Below are positions 40,685-49,861 of a stretch of 64,000 nucleotides of DNA, in pieces. The notes beneath the pieces were generated by a model. The model was not told where the DNA came from and ran no database searches. It was given only the letters and a program-made list of their open reading frames with translations. Position numbers and translations under genes: made by a program. The DNA comes from Actinomadura sp. KC216 (GTDB lineage: Bacteria; Actinomycetota; Actinomycetes; Streptosporangiales; Streptosporangiaceae): positions 1-64,000 of the forward strand of contig NZ_SMJX01000005.1 of the NCBI RefSeq assembly GCF_004348535.1. The letters are read 5' to 3'. Position 1 is the first letter of the stretch. Every line of letters starts with the position of its first letter.

Positions 40685-41788
40685 CTACCGGTGCGCGCGC
40701 TCGGCCAGGACGGCCGCGACGGTCTCGGCCGCGCGCCCGTCCCCGTAGGGGGTGCCGCGCGGGACGTCCGGTGCCTTGCGGGTGGCGGTCTCCGACCAGC
40801 GGGCGGCGCCGAGCGTACCGGGGTCGGCGACCAGCTCGTTCCACCCGCCGTTGAGGGTCTCCGGCCACTCCGTCTCGGTCCGCAGCGTCGTGCACGGGCG
40901 TTCGAGCAGGAACGCCTCCTTCTGGAGGCCCCCCGAGTCGGTGATGACGCCCTGCGAGCCGAGCACCGCCGCGACCATGGCGGCGTAGGGCAGCGGACGG
41001 CCGACACGCACCGCGCCGCGCCCCAGCTTGATCCCGTGCGTCTCGGCGCGGGCGAGCAGGCGGGGATGGGCGAGCAGCGCGACCTGGACGGGCAGGTCGG
41101 CGAGCGCGTCGGCGAGCGAGCCGAGCCGGGCCGCGTCGTCGGTGTTCTCCGCCCGGTGCAGGGTGGCGACCAGGTAGGGCCGCTCGGGGTCGATCCCGTC
41201 CGGAAGGCCCTCGGGGAGCCCGCCGCTCGTCTGGGCGAGGACCGTGTCGCGGATGCGGAGGCACACGTCCACCATCACGTCGCCCGTGCGGACGCTCCGC
41301 TCCGCGAGCCCTTCGGCGGCCAGGTGGCGCATCGCCTCGTCCGTCGGGGCGAGCAGCAGGTCGGCGGCGTGGTCGGTGAGGACGCGGTTGTGCTCCTCCG
41401 GCATGCGGCGGTTGAACGAGCGCAGCCCTGCCTCCAGGTGCGCGACCGGAAGGTGCAGCTTCACGGCGGACACCGCGCCCGCGAGCGTCGAGTTCGTGTC
41501 CCCGTACACGAGGACCCAGTCGGGACGCTCGCGCTCCAGGATCGGGTCGAGGGCCGCCATGACCGCGCCGGTCTGGACGCCGTGGCTGCCGGACCCGACG
41601 CCGAGGTGCACGTCCGGGTCGGGAATGCCGAGGCCGGAGAAGAACACGTCCGACAGGTCGGCGTCGTAGTGCTGGCCCGTGTGCACGATGACGTGCCGGC
41701 TTCCCGCCGCGGCGAGCGCGGACGCGATCGGAGCGAGCTTGACCAGCTGCGGACGCGCGCCGACGACGCTGAGAACCTTGAGGCTCAT
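40685..41788 (-). CDS. wbpI: UDP-N-acetyl-hexosamine 2-epimerase, non-hydrolysing (WbpI-like)
   Basis: 367 residues. Family hallmarks: VVGARPQLVKLAPIASAL, HTGQHYDADLSDVFF, YGDTNSTLAGA, HLEAGLRSFNRRMPEEHNRVLTDH, LHRAENTDD and TDSGGLQKEAFLL. The fold epimerises C2 of UDP-sugars through an enzyme-bound UDP and glycal. As gene partner of an acetyltransferase at 41785 in a set with WbpA, B and E equivalents, it most likely makes UDP-ManNAc3NAcA. The alternative is UDP-ManNAc from UDP-GlcNAc (WecB). The ATG overlaps the acetyltransferase stop. Confidence 0.87.
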   Translation of the reverse strand: MSLKVLSVVGARPQLVKLAPIASALAAAGSRHVIVHTGQHYDADLSDVFFSGLGIPDPDVHLGVGSGSHGVQTGAVMAALDPILERERPDWVLVYGDTNSTLAGAVSAVKLHLPVAHLEAGLRSFNRRMPEEHNRVLTDHAADLLLAPTDEAMRHLAAEGLAERSVRTGDVMVDVCLRIRDTVLAQTSGGLPEGLPDGIDPERPYLVATLHRAENTDDAARLGSLADALADLPVQVALLAHPRLLARAETHGIKLGRGAVRVGRPLPYAAMVAAVLGSQGVITDSGGLQKEAFLLERPCTTLRTETEWPETLNGGWNELVADPGTLGAARWSETATRKAPDVPRGTPYGDGRAAETVAAVLAERAHR

Positions 41789-42408
41789 GCTTCCTTTTCC
41801 ATGAGAATGGTGGTGCCGGAGTCGTCCCCGGCGGCTGTCTCGACATAGCGGGCACCGGTCCGCGGGCACTCCCACGTCCCGGGCTCGTCCGGGAGCTCGG
41901 TGAGGCGGGCGCCCGCGCGGCCGACCCAGCCGATGCGGCGGGCCGGGACGCCGGCGACCAGGGCGAAGTCGGGGACGTCGCGGGTCACGACCGCGCCCGC
42001 GGCGACCATCGCCCAGCGGCCGATCCGTACCGGTGCGACGCACACGCTGCGGGCGCCCAGGGACGCTCCCTCGGCGACGTGCACGCCGACAGCCTCCCAG
42101 TCGCCGCCGCGCTTCAGCCTGCCGTCCGGGTCGACGGAGCGGGGCTCACGGTCGTTGGTGAGGACGACCGCCGGTCCGACGAACACGCCGTCCTCCAGCA
42201 CGGCGGGCTCGTAGACGAGCGCGTGGTTCTGCAGCTTGACGTTGTCGCCGATCCGCACGCCCGACCCCACGTACGCGCCGCGTCCGACGATGCAGCCGGT
42301 GCCGAGCCGGGCGTCCTCGCGCACCTGGGCGAGGTCCCACACGGTGGTCCCGTCGCCGATCTCGGCGGACGGGTCCACCTGCGCGCTCGGGAGGATGCGG
42401 TGCGTCAT
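41785..42408 (-). CDS. wbpD: left-handed beta-helix acetyltransferase (WbpD-like)
   Basis: 207 residues. Hexapeptide repeats dominate from residue 8 to about 150: GDGTTVWDLAQVREDARLG, GSGVRIGDNVKLQNHALV, GVFVGPAVVLTND, GVHVAEGASLGARSVCVAPVRIGRWAMVAAGAVVTRDVPDFALVAGVPAR. This is the WbpD-type layout that N-acetylates the 3-amino group of UDP-GlcNAc3NA. No other acetyltransferase of this type is in the locus, which supports the assignment. The C-terminal tail is variable. It overlaps the 2-epimerase gene by 4 bp. Confidence 0.85.
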   Translation of the reverse strand: MTHRILPSAQVDPSAEIGDGTTVWDLAQVREDARLGTGCIVGRGAYVGSGVRIGDNVKLQNHALVYEPAVLEDGVFVGPAVVLTNDREPRSVDPDGRLKRGGDWEAVGVHVAEGASLGARSVCVAPVRIGRWAMVAAGAVVTRDVPDFALVAGVPARRIGWVGRAGARLTELPDEPGTWECPRTGARYVETAAGDDSGTTILMEKEA

Positions 42409-42445
42409 TCGGTGCCTTTCTGGCGGGTGTGCTGCGGTGCGGCCA

Positions 42446-44407
42446 TTATCGCGGCTTGCGGATCAGCCTCCGCCGGAGGCTCGCCGCCCGCTGCCGCACC
42501 GGGTCGGTGACGGAGGCCGTCAGCCACTTCTCGTCCAGCCGGACGTGCACGCGCCGCGGCGGCGCCCACGAGGCGGTGACCGGCCCCAGGACTCCCGCTC
42601 CTTCGCGGAGCCGCGTCCGGACGGGGTCGCCGATGCCGCCGATCTCGAAGAACGCCTTCCAGCGTCCGCCGCGAGCGCGGGCCAGGGACAGGTCGGCTTG
42701 CAGGTGGGACGGCCCGTCGGGCTCGAGGACGGCGCGTATCGCCGCGTTCTCGTCACCGGCGTGCCGGAGGACGACGCTCATCGCCGGTGCCGGTCCCGGC
42801 CCCAGGACGGGCGGTGCCTCGATCCGCACCCGCAGCCGGTTCCCGGAGCTCAGGCTCGCCTCGGCGTCGGGGAGGTCTCCGGGGACCGGGCCGCCGCCGA
42901 GCTCCAGGCCGAGGTCCCCCCGGCCGCGGACGGGCAGGACGCGGACGAGCCGCGCACCCTCCGCCGGATGAGTGTCGAGCACGGTCGGAACGTGCATGCC
43001 GCCCGGCTTCTGGACGGGGATGGTCTGCACATGCCCTGCGATGCTCGCCTCCACGGCGACCGTCCACCGGCCGTCCGGCCAGCCTTCGGACACGGGGTGG
43101 AGATCGGCGGTGTAGGTGGTGGCCATTCCCTGGTCGGTGCCCTCAGCGGGGGCGGTCTCACATGGGATGCGCCGGGGGCCGTCGTCTCCGTCCAGGATCA
43201 GGTGCAGGTCGGGGGTGCCCTCGTCAGTATCGCGCACCACGACGGTGCCGCCGATCCGGAGGACGTCGTCCGTCCAGGACGGGCAAGAGAGCCGGTGCTG
43301 GATCGTCGGCGGCTGCGCGAGCTCGTAGCAGTCGTCCGGGATGCCGGCGGACGCGTCGCGGAAGAACGGGTACTTCTGGAAGCACCGTCCGTCCTCCAGG
43401 TGGAGGCGGGGACGCCCGGCCTCGTTGTGGAAGCGCAGGACGGTGTCGAGCTCGTCGCAGAGGTCGTTGAGCACGCAGTGGGCGATCACGCGGCGGACGG
43501 GGACGAGCCCGCGCCGCAGCCCCGGGGAGAGCCACTTCTCCAGCAGGTCGCGGCACGCGGCGTAGGTGACCTTGCGCTCGTCCTCGGGGGCGCCCAGGTA
43601 CTTGCGCTGCAGCCGCCCGAACACCTCTTGGTCGAGGTAGCGCCGGTGGAGCTGGTCGCGGATCTCGCCCGGCTCGGCGAAGTCCGCGGCCTGCTCCATC
43701 GCGGTCGTGACGATCGTGTAGAGGTCGGCCGCGCGGGTGCCGCCGAGCTGGGTGATGCTGCTCCCGTCCGCGCGCGCGGCCCAGTAGTAGCAGTCGTAGT
43801 CCGCGAGGATGGACACGCCCCGGGCGCGCAGGTAGGCGCCGGCGGTGAACAGCTGGTCCTCGTGCGTCGGGATGCCCTCGGTGAAGCGGAGCCCGGCGTC
43901 CTCGATCAGCGAGCGGCGGAAGAGCTGCAGGGCCGCCATCGACATGCGCCAGAAGAGGTCGGAGCCGGGTTCGAGGACGTGGGTGCGCTCGACCGTCTCA
44001 CCGAACACCTGGGGCATCTTGCGGCCGCCGGTGCCGACCTGCTTGCCGAGGACGATGTCGGTGCCGTTCCGCTCCGCCATCGCGGTCATCCGCGCCAGCG
44101 CCTCGGGCCCGAGCGCGTCGTCGGCGTCCAGGAAGAAGACGAACTCCCCGGTCGCCTGCTCCAGGCCCCGGTTGCGGGGCGCGCCCGCGCCGCCCGAGTT
44201 CGGCTGGTGGATGACCGTCAGCTGCTCGTGGGCACGGGCCAGCTCGTCCAGCAGCTCGGCGCTGCCGTCGGTCGAGCCGTCGTCGACGGCGATCACCTCG
44301 ACCCGCTCGGGGGGCAGGGTCTGGGCGAACGCCGACTCAAGGGCCCGGACCACGGTGTCCCGGCAGTTGTAGACCGGCGTGATCACGCTGACCAGCGGTT
44401 GCTTCAT
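42446..44407 (-). CDS. family-2 glycosyltransferase with large beta-rich C-terminal region
   Basis: 653 residues. GT-A domain (about 1-250): VITPVYNCRDTVVRAL, AVDDGSTDGSAELLDEL, PNSGGAGAPRNRGL, FLDADDALGPEAL. A helical connector and two beta-rich domains follow (about 330-640). It is a paralog of 32308 with extra C-terminal residues. Such GT2-plus-accessory enzymes occur in teichoic-acid-type glycopolymer loci. The role is addition of a sugar or a chain-length function; the donor is unknown. The ATG is at 44407, 39 bp after the TagF-like gene. Confidence 0.83.
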   Translation of the reverse strand: MKQPLVSVITPVYNCRDTVVRALESAFAQTLPPERVEVIAVDDGSTDGSAELLDELARAHEQLTVIHQPNSGGAGAPRNRGLEQATGEFVFFLDADDALGPEALARMTAMAERNGTDIVLGKQVGTGGRKMPQVFGETVERTHVLEPGSDLFWRMSMAALQLFRRSLIEDAGLRFTEGIPTHEDQLFTAGAYLRARGVSILADYDCYYWAARADGSSITQLGGTRAADLYTIVTTAMEQAADFAEPGEIRDQLHRRYLDQEVFGRLQRKYLGAPEDERKVTYAACRDLLEKWLSPGLRRGLVPVRRVIAHCVLNDLCDELDTVLRFHNEAGRPRLHLEDGRCFQKYPFFRDASAGIPDDCYELAQPPTIQHRLSCPSWTDDVLRIGGTVVVRDTDEGTPDLHLILDGDDGPRRIPCETAPAEGTDQGMATTYTADLHPVSEGWPDGRWTVAVEASIAGHVQTIPVQKPGGMHVPTVLDTHPAEGARLVRVLPVRGRGDLGLELGGGPVPGDLPDAEASLSSGNRLRVRIEAPPVLGPGPAPAMSVVLRHAGDENAAIRAVLEPDGPSHLQADLSLARARGGRWKAFFEIGGIGDPVRTRLREGAGVLGPVTASWAPPRRVHVRLDEKWLTASVTDPVRQRAASLRRRLIRKPR

Positions 44408-44446
44408 GGTGCCTCGGCAGGGTGTGGACGAATACCGAGCGACACT

Positions 44447-46243
44447 TTATGCGTGGTCGGGGACCCGTGATGCCGGAAATGCGTACATCGTGGACCGGGG
44501 GCCCGCCTCGGCCAACGTGTCGACCGCGGCGGCGAACCGTGTCATCGCGTCCGGCTCCGCGGGGCCCAGCAGGTAGTCGCGGAGCCTGGTGCGCTCCTCG
44601 GCTAGCGGGTCCCGGCCGGGTGTCGTCGTGACCGCCAGGATATCCGCCAGCTCGGCGCAGCCCGGGCCGAGCAGGTACGCGGCGGACGCGGACGGGAAGT
44701 CGGCGCGGAAGTCCGCGTCGTTGGCGGCGTGCGGGTTGGTGACCACGTACGGCTTCAGGCTCGGCATGTAGTCGGAGATCACGCTGGAGATGTCGGTGAT
44801 GAGCATGTCCGACTGGTTGAAGCAGTCGTGCAGCGACGCATCGGCGCCGGTGACGACCCGGTGCCCGCCCTTCCCGGTCCGGTTGGCCTGCTCGATCATC
44901 GCGATGATCCGGTTGTGGGCCGCGGCGGCGGCCGCCATCCGGGTGCCGGTGTACGGGTGCGGGCGGTAGATGACGCGCAGGCCCTTGGCCTCGTCCAGCA
45001 GCGCGGCGACGATCTTCTCGCCCATGGTGAGGAGCGAGCAGTAGCCGTGCTCGCTGTCCCAGCCCTCCCAGGTCGGCGCGTACAGGACGGTCGGCACCTC
45101 GTTGCCGGTGGGGCCCTCGGTGACGCCCGCGAGCTGCGGCCGGCCGACCTCGACGATGGCCTCGTCGCGGACGCCCGCGTCGGAGTTGCGGTAGCGGTCG
45201 CGTCCGGCGGGGCCCGCGACCCACACCTGGTCGAAGACCTTGCTGACCGGGTTGGAGCTGGAGTCCTTGTCGCTGTCGCCGTGGCCGATGAACACGTGCT
45301 TGATGTCCGGTTCGCGCAGCAGGTGGAGATTCTTGCCGGTGTTGCCGGTGTAGAGCGCGACGCGGACCGTCGACCAGTCGAAGTTCATGACGTCCTCGGC
45401 CCGCGAGATGCACACGACCGGGAGCCGCGTCGGAGCCAGCGCGCCGACGACCTCCGGCGTCCGGACGAGGACCATCGCCTTGCGGTTCAGCCGCTCCAGC
45501 GTCTCCAGCCACATGTTGGCCTGGTAGGCGTTCACGGCCAGGCCGGTGAAGTACAGGACGACCTCGGGCTCGTAGGCGCTCACGCGGCGCTGCACGTCGC
45601 GTCCGGTGCGCGCGCCGTTGAGCAGGCGGCGTACCCGCCGCAGGTACGGGACCTGCGCGGCGCAGGACGCCAGCGTGCCCGCCGCCGCGCCCGCCAGCCC
45701 GGCGATCAGCAGTTCGGGGACGTCCGCCAGCAGGCCGATCGTGCCGAGCAGGAGGGGCAGGACGTCGGCGTAGCCCTCGACCAGGGTCACCAGGCGCACG
45801 TGCCAGGCGGGCTCGGGCGGCGGGAACGCGGGCTCGCCGTCGCCGAGGTTGCGGCTGGCGTACGGGATCGTGTTGACGCGGCGGACGGTCGCCGCGCCGA
45901 TCAGCGCCCCGGCGCGCAGCCAGTCGAGGGCGAAGAAGCCGAGGGCGGCGGTCCAGATCGTCCCGTCGCCGGCGCCGCCGGCCCGGACGAGCAGCAGCAC
46001 GAACGCCGCCTGCCGGATCAGTGTGCGCGCCCCGGCGCTCAGCTCGCCCCAGCGCAGCGGGCGGTCGGCGTCCGGGAACAGCTTGTGGACGGCCGGCTCG
46101 GCGACGTAGCACGCGATCGCGGCGCCCAGGAACCAGCCGGGCGACCCCGCCGCCGCCGCGATGATCATCAGCGCGAGCGTGGCGGGCAAGGACAACACCG
46201 TGGAAAACCGCAGAAGCTTCGAGTACCGGGCGAGACGTCGCAC
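44447..46243 (-). CDS. CDP-polyol phosphotransferase (TagF/TagB-like) with membrane N-terminus
   Basis: 598 residues. The first about 230 residues contain six or so hydrophobic segments (VLSLPATLALMIIAAAAG onwards). The C-terminal 350 residues have the CDP-glycerol/ribitol transferase pattern: HVFIGHGDSDKDSSSNP, VLYAPTWEGWDSEHG, VIYRPHPYTGTRM, MLITDISSVISDYMPSLKPYVV. The family transfers polyol phosphate from CDP-glycerol or CDP-ribitol to build or prime teichoic acid. The GTG at 46243 has GGAGG 7 bases upstream, preferred over longer starts. The adjacent bifunctional gene points to CDP-ribitol as donor. Confidence 0.85.
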   Translation of the reverse strand: MRRLARYSKLLRFSTVLSLPATLALMIIAAAAGSPGWFLGAAIACYVAEPAVHKLFPDADRPLRWGELSAGARTLIRQAAFVLLLVRAGGAGDGTIWTAALGFFALDWLRAGALIGAATVRRVNTIPYASRNLGDGEPAFPPPEPAWHVRLVTLVEGYADVLPLLLGTIGLLADVPELLIAGLAGAAAGTLASCAAQVPYLRRVRRLLNGARTGRDVQRRVSAYEPEVVLYFTGLAVNAYQANMWLETLERLNRKAMVLVRTPEVVGALAPTRLPVVCISRAEDVMNFDWSTVRVALYTGNTGKNLHLLREPDIKHVFIGHGDSDKDSSSNPVSKVFDQVWVAGPAGRDRYRNSDAGVRDEAIVEVGRPQLAGVTEGPTGNEVPTVLYAPTWEGWDSEHGYCSLLTMGEKIVAALLDEAKGLRVIYRPHPYTGTRMAAAAAAHNRIIAMIEQANRTGKGGHRVVTGADASLHDCFNQSDMLITDISSVISDYMPSLKPYVVTNPHAANDADFRADFPSASAAYLLGPGCAELADILAVTTTPGRDPLAEERTRLRDYLLGPAEPDAMTRFAAAVDTLAEAGPRSTMYAFPASRVPDHA

Positions 46244-46369
46244 GGCACACCTCCGTCTGGTCAGCGCGGCCCTGGGGCGGCGAACGAGGGGTCGGGGCAC
46301 CCGCCCGATGCCGAGGGGGCGGCGGGTGCGGGGGTAAGGGACGAAAGCGCGAGTCTGGGGCGGGCCGGG

Positions 46370-47788
46370 TCAGCCGGTTCGGCCGCTGGTGAGCGGGTCC
46401 TCGCGGCGGACGTCGATGACCTGGCCGGTGAGGCCGGACAGCAGCACGTTCAGGGACGTCCTGGCCACCTGGTCGGCGCTGAGCAGGGTGTGCGGGGGCT
46501 CGTCGCCGAAGGCGCGGGTCCGCATCGGGGTGCTCGTCCGCTCCGGGTTGATGCAGTTGATGCGGACGCCGTCGGCGGACCACTCGTCCGCGAGGGCCTG
46601 CGTGAGGTTGACCGTGGCCGCCTTCGCCGACGAGTACAGGCTGTACTCGGCGCGCCCGCGCGTGTACGAGCTGGACGTGTAGAGCAGCAGCTGCCCGCCG
46701 GTCTTCGCGAGGTACGGGAACGCGGCGCGGGCGATGTGGATCGGCGCGAGGTAGTTGACGCGCAGTGCCTCCTCGATCGCCTCGGGGTCGATCGTGTCGA
46801 GCCGCCCGATCCGGAGCACGCCCGCCGTGTTGACGACGAAGTCGACGCGTCCGGTCGCCGAGTACGCCTGCGCGAGCGCGGCGGCGACGTCGTCCGGGCG
46901 CTCGGCGTGGGTGCGGGTGGCGCCGCGGCTGTAGCCGAACACGCGGGCGCCGTACCCCTGGGCCAGCTCGGCGACGGCGGCGCCGATGCCCTGGCTCGCT
47001 CCGAACACGACGACGGTCTTGCCGGTGAGCGCCTCGGCGTACTGCTCCTCGGACAGGTCGGGGGCGTCGGACGAGGCGAGCTGGAACAGCTTGTCCGCGA
47101 CGAACATGTCGACCGGCTCGGTGACCTTCATGTTGTGCTCGTCGCCGGGGACGACGTAGATCGGCGTGCCGGGCAGGTAGCGCAGCACGACCGAGCAGTC
47201 GTCGGTCGCCTCGAAGCCGTCGTCCTGCCACGCCTTCTCGTAGGCGGCGCGGATGGTGCCGAGGCGGAACCCCTGCGGGGTCTGGCCGCGGCGGAGGTTC
47301 GCGCGGCGGGGGACGTCGACGATGACGTCCTCGTCCACCTGGATGATCGTGTCGGCGGACGGGATGGCGACGTCCACGGCCAGGTGCTCGCGGAGCGCGG
47401 TCACGCAGTCGCGGATGATGCGCTGCGACAGCAGCGGGCGGACCGCGTCGTGGAACAGCACGTTGGTGGTCTCGGCCGGGTGGTCGGCGAGGGCGTCCAG
47501 CGCGAGCTGCGTCGTCGCGTTGCGGGACGTCCCGCCGGGCAGGACGGCGGTGACCTTCGTGCAGCCCGCCTTTTTCACGCACTCCGCGGCGTCCTGGAGG
47601 AACCCCGGGTTCATCAGGACGAGGATCTCGTCGATGTCGGGCGCCTCCTCGAAGACGCTCAACGTGTGCTCCAGGATCGTCCTTCCGGCGATCTTGAGGA
47701 GCTGCTTCGGGGTGCTAAGGCCCATCCGCTGCCCACTGCCACCCGCCAGGATGACGGCAACGGTTCGATGTTCGCCCTGCGGCGCCAT
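46370..47788 (-). CDS. bifunctional cytidylyltransferase/short-chain dehydrogenase (CDP-ribitol synthesis)
   Basis: 472 residues. The N-domain (1-240) is IspD/TarI-like: VAVILAGGSGQRMGLSTPKQL, LFHDAVRPLLS, RGQTPQGFRLGTI, TDDCSVVLRYL. The C-domain (about 250-470) is an SDR: VVVFGASQGIGAAVAELA (dinucleotide site), VVNTAGVL, TSSSYTRGRAEYSLYSSAKAAT (YxxxK catalytic). This fusion resembles the Haemophilus Acs1/Bcs1 enzymes, which reduce ribulose-5-P and make CDP-ribitol (family knowledge). The ATG at 47788 was chosen over an earlier TTG. It heads the minus-strand operon ending at 40685. Confidence 0.85.
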   Translation of the reverse strand: MAPQGEHRTVAVILAGGSGQRMGLSTPKQLLKIAGRTILEHTLSVFEEAPDIDEILVLMNPGFLQDAAECVKKAGCTKVTAVLPGGTSRNATTQLALDALADHPAETTNVLFHDAVRPLLSQRIIRDCVTALREHLAVDVAIPSADTIIQVDEDVIVDVPRRANLRRGQTPQGFRLGTIRAAYEKAWQDDGFEATDDCSVVLRYLPGTPIYVVPGDEHNMKVTEPVDMFVADKLFQLASSDAPDLSEEQYAEALTGKTVVVFGASQGIGAAVAELAQGYGARVFGYSRGATRTHAERPDDVAAALAQAYSATGRVDFVVNTAGVLRIGRLDTIDPEAIEEALRVNYLAPIHIARAAFPYLAKTGGQLLLYTSSSYTRGRAEYSLYSSAKAATVNLTQALADEWSADGVRINCINPERTSTPMRTRAFGDEPPHTLLSADQVARTSLNVLLSGLTGQVIDVRREDPLTSGRTG

Positions 47789-48033
47789 GACCAATGCGAC
47801 CGTCCTTGTTTTCAGTTAGGCGGCCGTGTCGGCCGCCGGGATGAAGCGTTCAGTCACCGGTGGGGATCCATTGGGAGCGACGGGGCTGCGGCGCTGTGCA
47901 GGGCGTATGGATGCACGCGGGGAGAACTGACGGTTAACTGTACCTGGTCTGTGGGGGAATGTGACGAATTCAGCGATCTTGCGGTTTGCCGTGATCCCGG
48001 TGTGACCAGTCAGAACTGTTGGCTACCGGTCGG
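47789..48033 (-). promoter_or_regulatory. promoter region of the minus-strand polymer operon
   Basis: 245 bases without a gene, less GC-rich than the surroundings (for example GAATTC and GTTAACT stretches around 47935-47970). It separates the end of the acyltransferase gene from the bifunctional synthase and must hold the minus-strand operon promoter. I could not define -35 and -10 elements. Confidence 0.3.
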
Positions 48034-49128
48034 TCACTGCTTGCTGAACAAAGGCCGTATATCGGGCTCGACGGCCCAGCGCGTCACCCGGCGCACCGGG
48101 CTCGTGCCGAGCAGCGTGGCCCCGACGCAGCACACCACCGCGACCAGCAGGACCCCGGGCACGGTGTTGAGCCAGTCGGCCTCGTTCCACCCGGTGAACG
48201 TGAACAGCCGGGTGAAGAACCCGTGCAGCAGGTACGTGTAGAGGGTGGCCATGCCCGTGTACCAGGTCTGGCGGGACGGGACGACGGCGAGGAAGGCGGC
48301 GGCGAGCACCAGGCCCGTGAGGAGCAGCCCCATCCGCATCGCCGTTCCGGTCACCTCGCCGACGCCCATGTCGGCGTTGGAGTGCGTCCAGCGCACCCAC
48401 CGCGCGTCCATGTGCGGGTAGGCGACGTACATGCCGACGAACGCGGCGGCCAGCGTCACCGCGCCCAGCACGCGGACGGCGGTCCGCCTGAGGATCTCCA
48501 GCATCTCCGGCCGCAACACGAGCCCCAGCACGAAGAACGGCATCAGGCCGAGGATCCGGTAGAGGTCCAGCGTCCCGCCGAGGTCGCTCATGAACGCCAG
48601 CAGGGCGACGACCACGGACACCGCCACCGGGAACCGCATCCGCCGCCACAGCGGTGTGGATATCCGCCAGATGAACAGCGCCAGCAGGAACCAGGTGATG
48701 TAGTACGGGTTCAGCAGCCCGATCTCGAACGGCCGGTCCCCGAACCCCCAGGCGAACAGGCTGTACGCGGTCTGGAAGATCAGATAGGGCGCGAGGGTGG
48801 AGCGGACGTGCTTGACCGCGTTCCCGTCGGTGAGCGTGAACCGCTTCGACACGTAGCCGCAGATCACGACGAACACCGGCATGTGGAACAGGTAGAGGAA
48901 GTAGTACGTCGCGGAGGCCAGCGGGACCTCGTCCACCCCCGCCATCCCGTGCCCGGTCGCGACGAGCAGGATCGCGATGAACTTGGCGTTGTCGAGATGC
49001 GGATCCCGAGCCCGGGGGACCGCGCCACCGTTGCCCGCCCCCTGCGCCTGGGACGCCTTGGACGCATGCTCGGGCGCGCGGCGCTGCGCCGCGTCGCCCG
49101 CGATGGCGGCATCGGGTGTCTGTGTCAT
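48034..49128 (-). CDS. acyltransferase family 3 membrane protein
   Basis: 364 residues with about ten membrane helices. The family N-terminal signature LDNAKFIAILLVATGHG is followed by LYLFHMPVFVVICGYVSKRF and a C-terminal YLLHGFFTRLF. These enzymes O-acylate sugars or lipids at the membrane. Placement next to the polymer locus suggests O-acetylation of a surface glycan (inference). The ATG at 49128 is preferred to an upstream start that would include an unlikely Arg-rich stretch. Confidence 0.85.
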   Translation of the reverse strand: MTQTPDAAIAGDAAQRRAPEHASKASQAQGAGNGGAVPRARDPHLDNAKFIAILLVATGHGMAGVDEVPLASATYYFLYLFHMPVFVVICGYVSKRFTLTDGNAVKHVRSTLAPYLIFQTAYSLFAWGFGDRPFEIGLLNPYYITWFLLALFIWRISTPLWRRMRFPVAVSVVVALLAFMSDLGGTLDLYRILGLMPFFVLGLVLRPEMLEILRRTAVRVLGAVTLAAAFVGMYVAYPHMDARWVRWTHSNADMGVGEVTGTAMRMGLLLTGLVLAAAFLAVVPSRQTWYTGMATLYTYLLHGFFTRLFTFTGWNEADWLNTVPGVLLVAVVCCVGATLLGTSPVRRVTRWAVEPDIRPLFSKQ

Positions 49129-49361
49129 CGGTGGCTCTGATCCTGGGGAGAGGCTCGTGAGCATATCCGACCAAATAGTGCAGAATCCGCAAACCCGCCG
49201 GTCACGGCCGTCCCTCCCGCACCGGACGGGGCCGACACGATCCGTAGGCCTCTCGCCGCTACCGGCCGCGAACCCGGCCGACGATCTACGCTGGGGAACC
49301 ATCGCCGAGCGGAGCGCGTCGTTTTGGCGGGGGCCGGCGGACGGTGGAACGAGGGGGACCC

Positions 49362-49784
49362 ATGGGGTACAGCAGGCATGCCAAGCGGGTCGTGGTGCTC
49401 GTCGTGGGCGGTGTCGTCCTGCTCACCGGTGTGGCGCTGCTGGTGCTGCCGGGGCCGGGCCTGCTGCTCGTGCTCGCCGGTCTTCTCATCCTCGCCCGCG
49501 AGTTCCCGGCCGTGGAGCGGTTCGTCGAACCCGTCCAGAACCGGGCCATCCAGGCGGCGGAGGAGAGCGTCACGTCGTGGTGGCGCCTCACGGGCGCGAT
49601 CCTGACCGGGCTGGCCCTGTTCGCCGCCGGAATCGCCTGGGGGACGGTGCCGGAGCTGCCGCTCTCCGGGTGGAGCACGGGGTCGGGCCTCATCCTGTCC
49701 GGGTTCATCCTGTTCGGGTTGCTGTACTGGAGCTACCGGCGCGTCCGCGCGGCGCGGGCCGCGGGAGCCCAGCCGCAGCGTTGA
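49362..49784 (+). CDS. PGPGW-motif transmembrane protein (TIGR02611-like)
   Basis: 140 residues, four hydrophobic segments. The first has VLPGPGLLLVLAGLLIL, the sequence typical of this family of small actinobacterial membrane proteins, followed by the REFPAVERFVEPVQNRAIQAAEE cytosolic helix. The ATG at 49362 follows GAGGGGG; an in-frame GTG at 49344 is less likely. The function is unknown. Confidence 0.75.
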   Translation: MGYSRHAKRVVVLVVGGVVLLTGVALLVLPGPGLLLVLAGLLILAREFPAVERFVEPVQNRAIQAAEESVTSWWRLTGAILTGLALFAAGIAWGTVPELPLSGWSTGSGLILSGFILFGLLYWSYRRVRAARAAGAQPQR

Positions 49785-49861
49785 CCGCTTACGGCCAGCC
49801 GCGGTCGTGACATCATCGCCCGTGGGCGTTTCTGTCATATCGCGCTGAAAGGCTGGCATCT

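Noticed and set aside
30196..47788. Antibiotic or other specialised-metabolite cluster
   Set aside because: Aminotransferase and glycosyltransferases might suggest it, but there is no PKS, NRPS or core biosynthetic enzyme; the TagF-like and CDP-ribitol genes point to a surface polymer.
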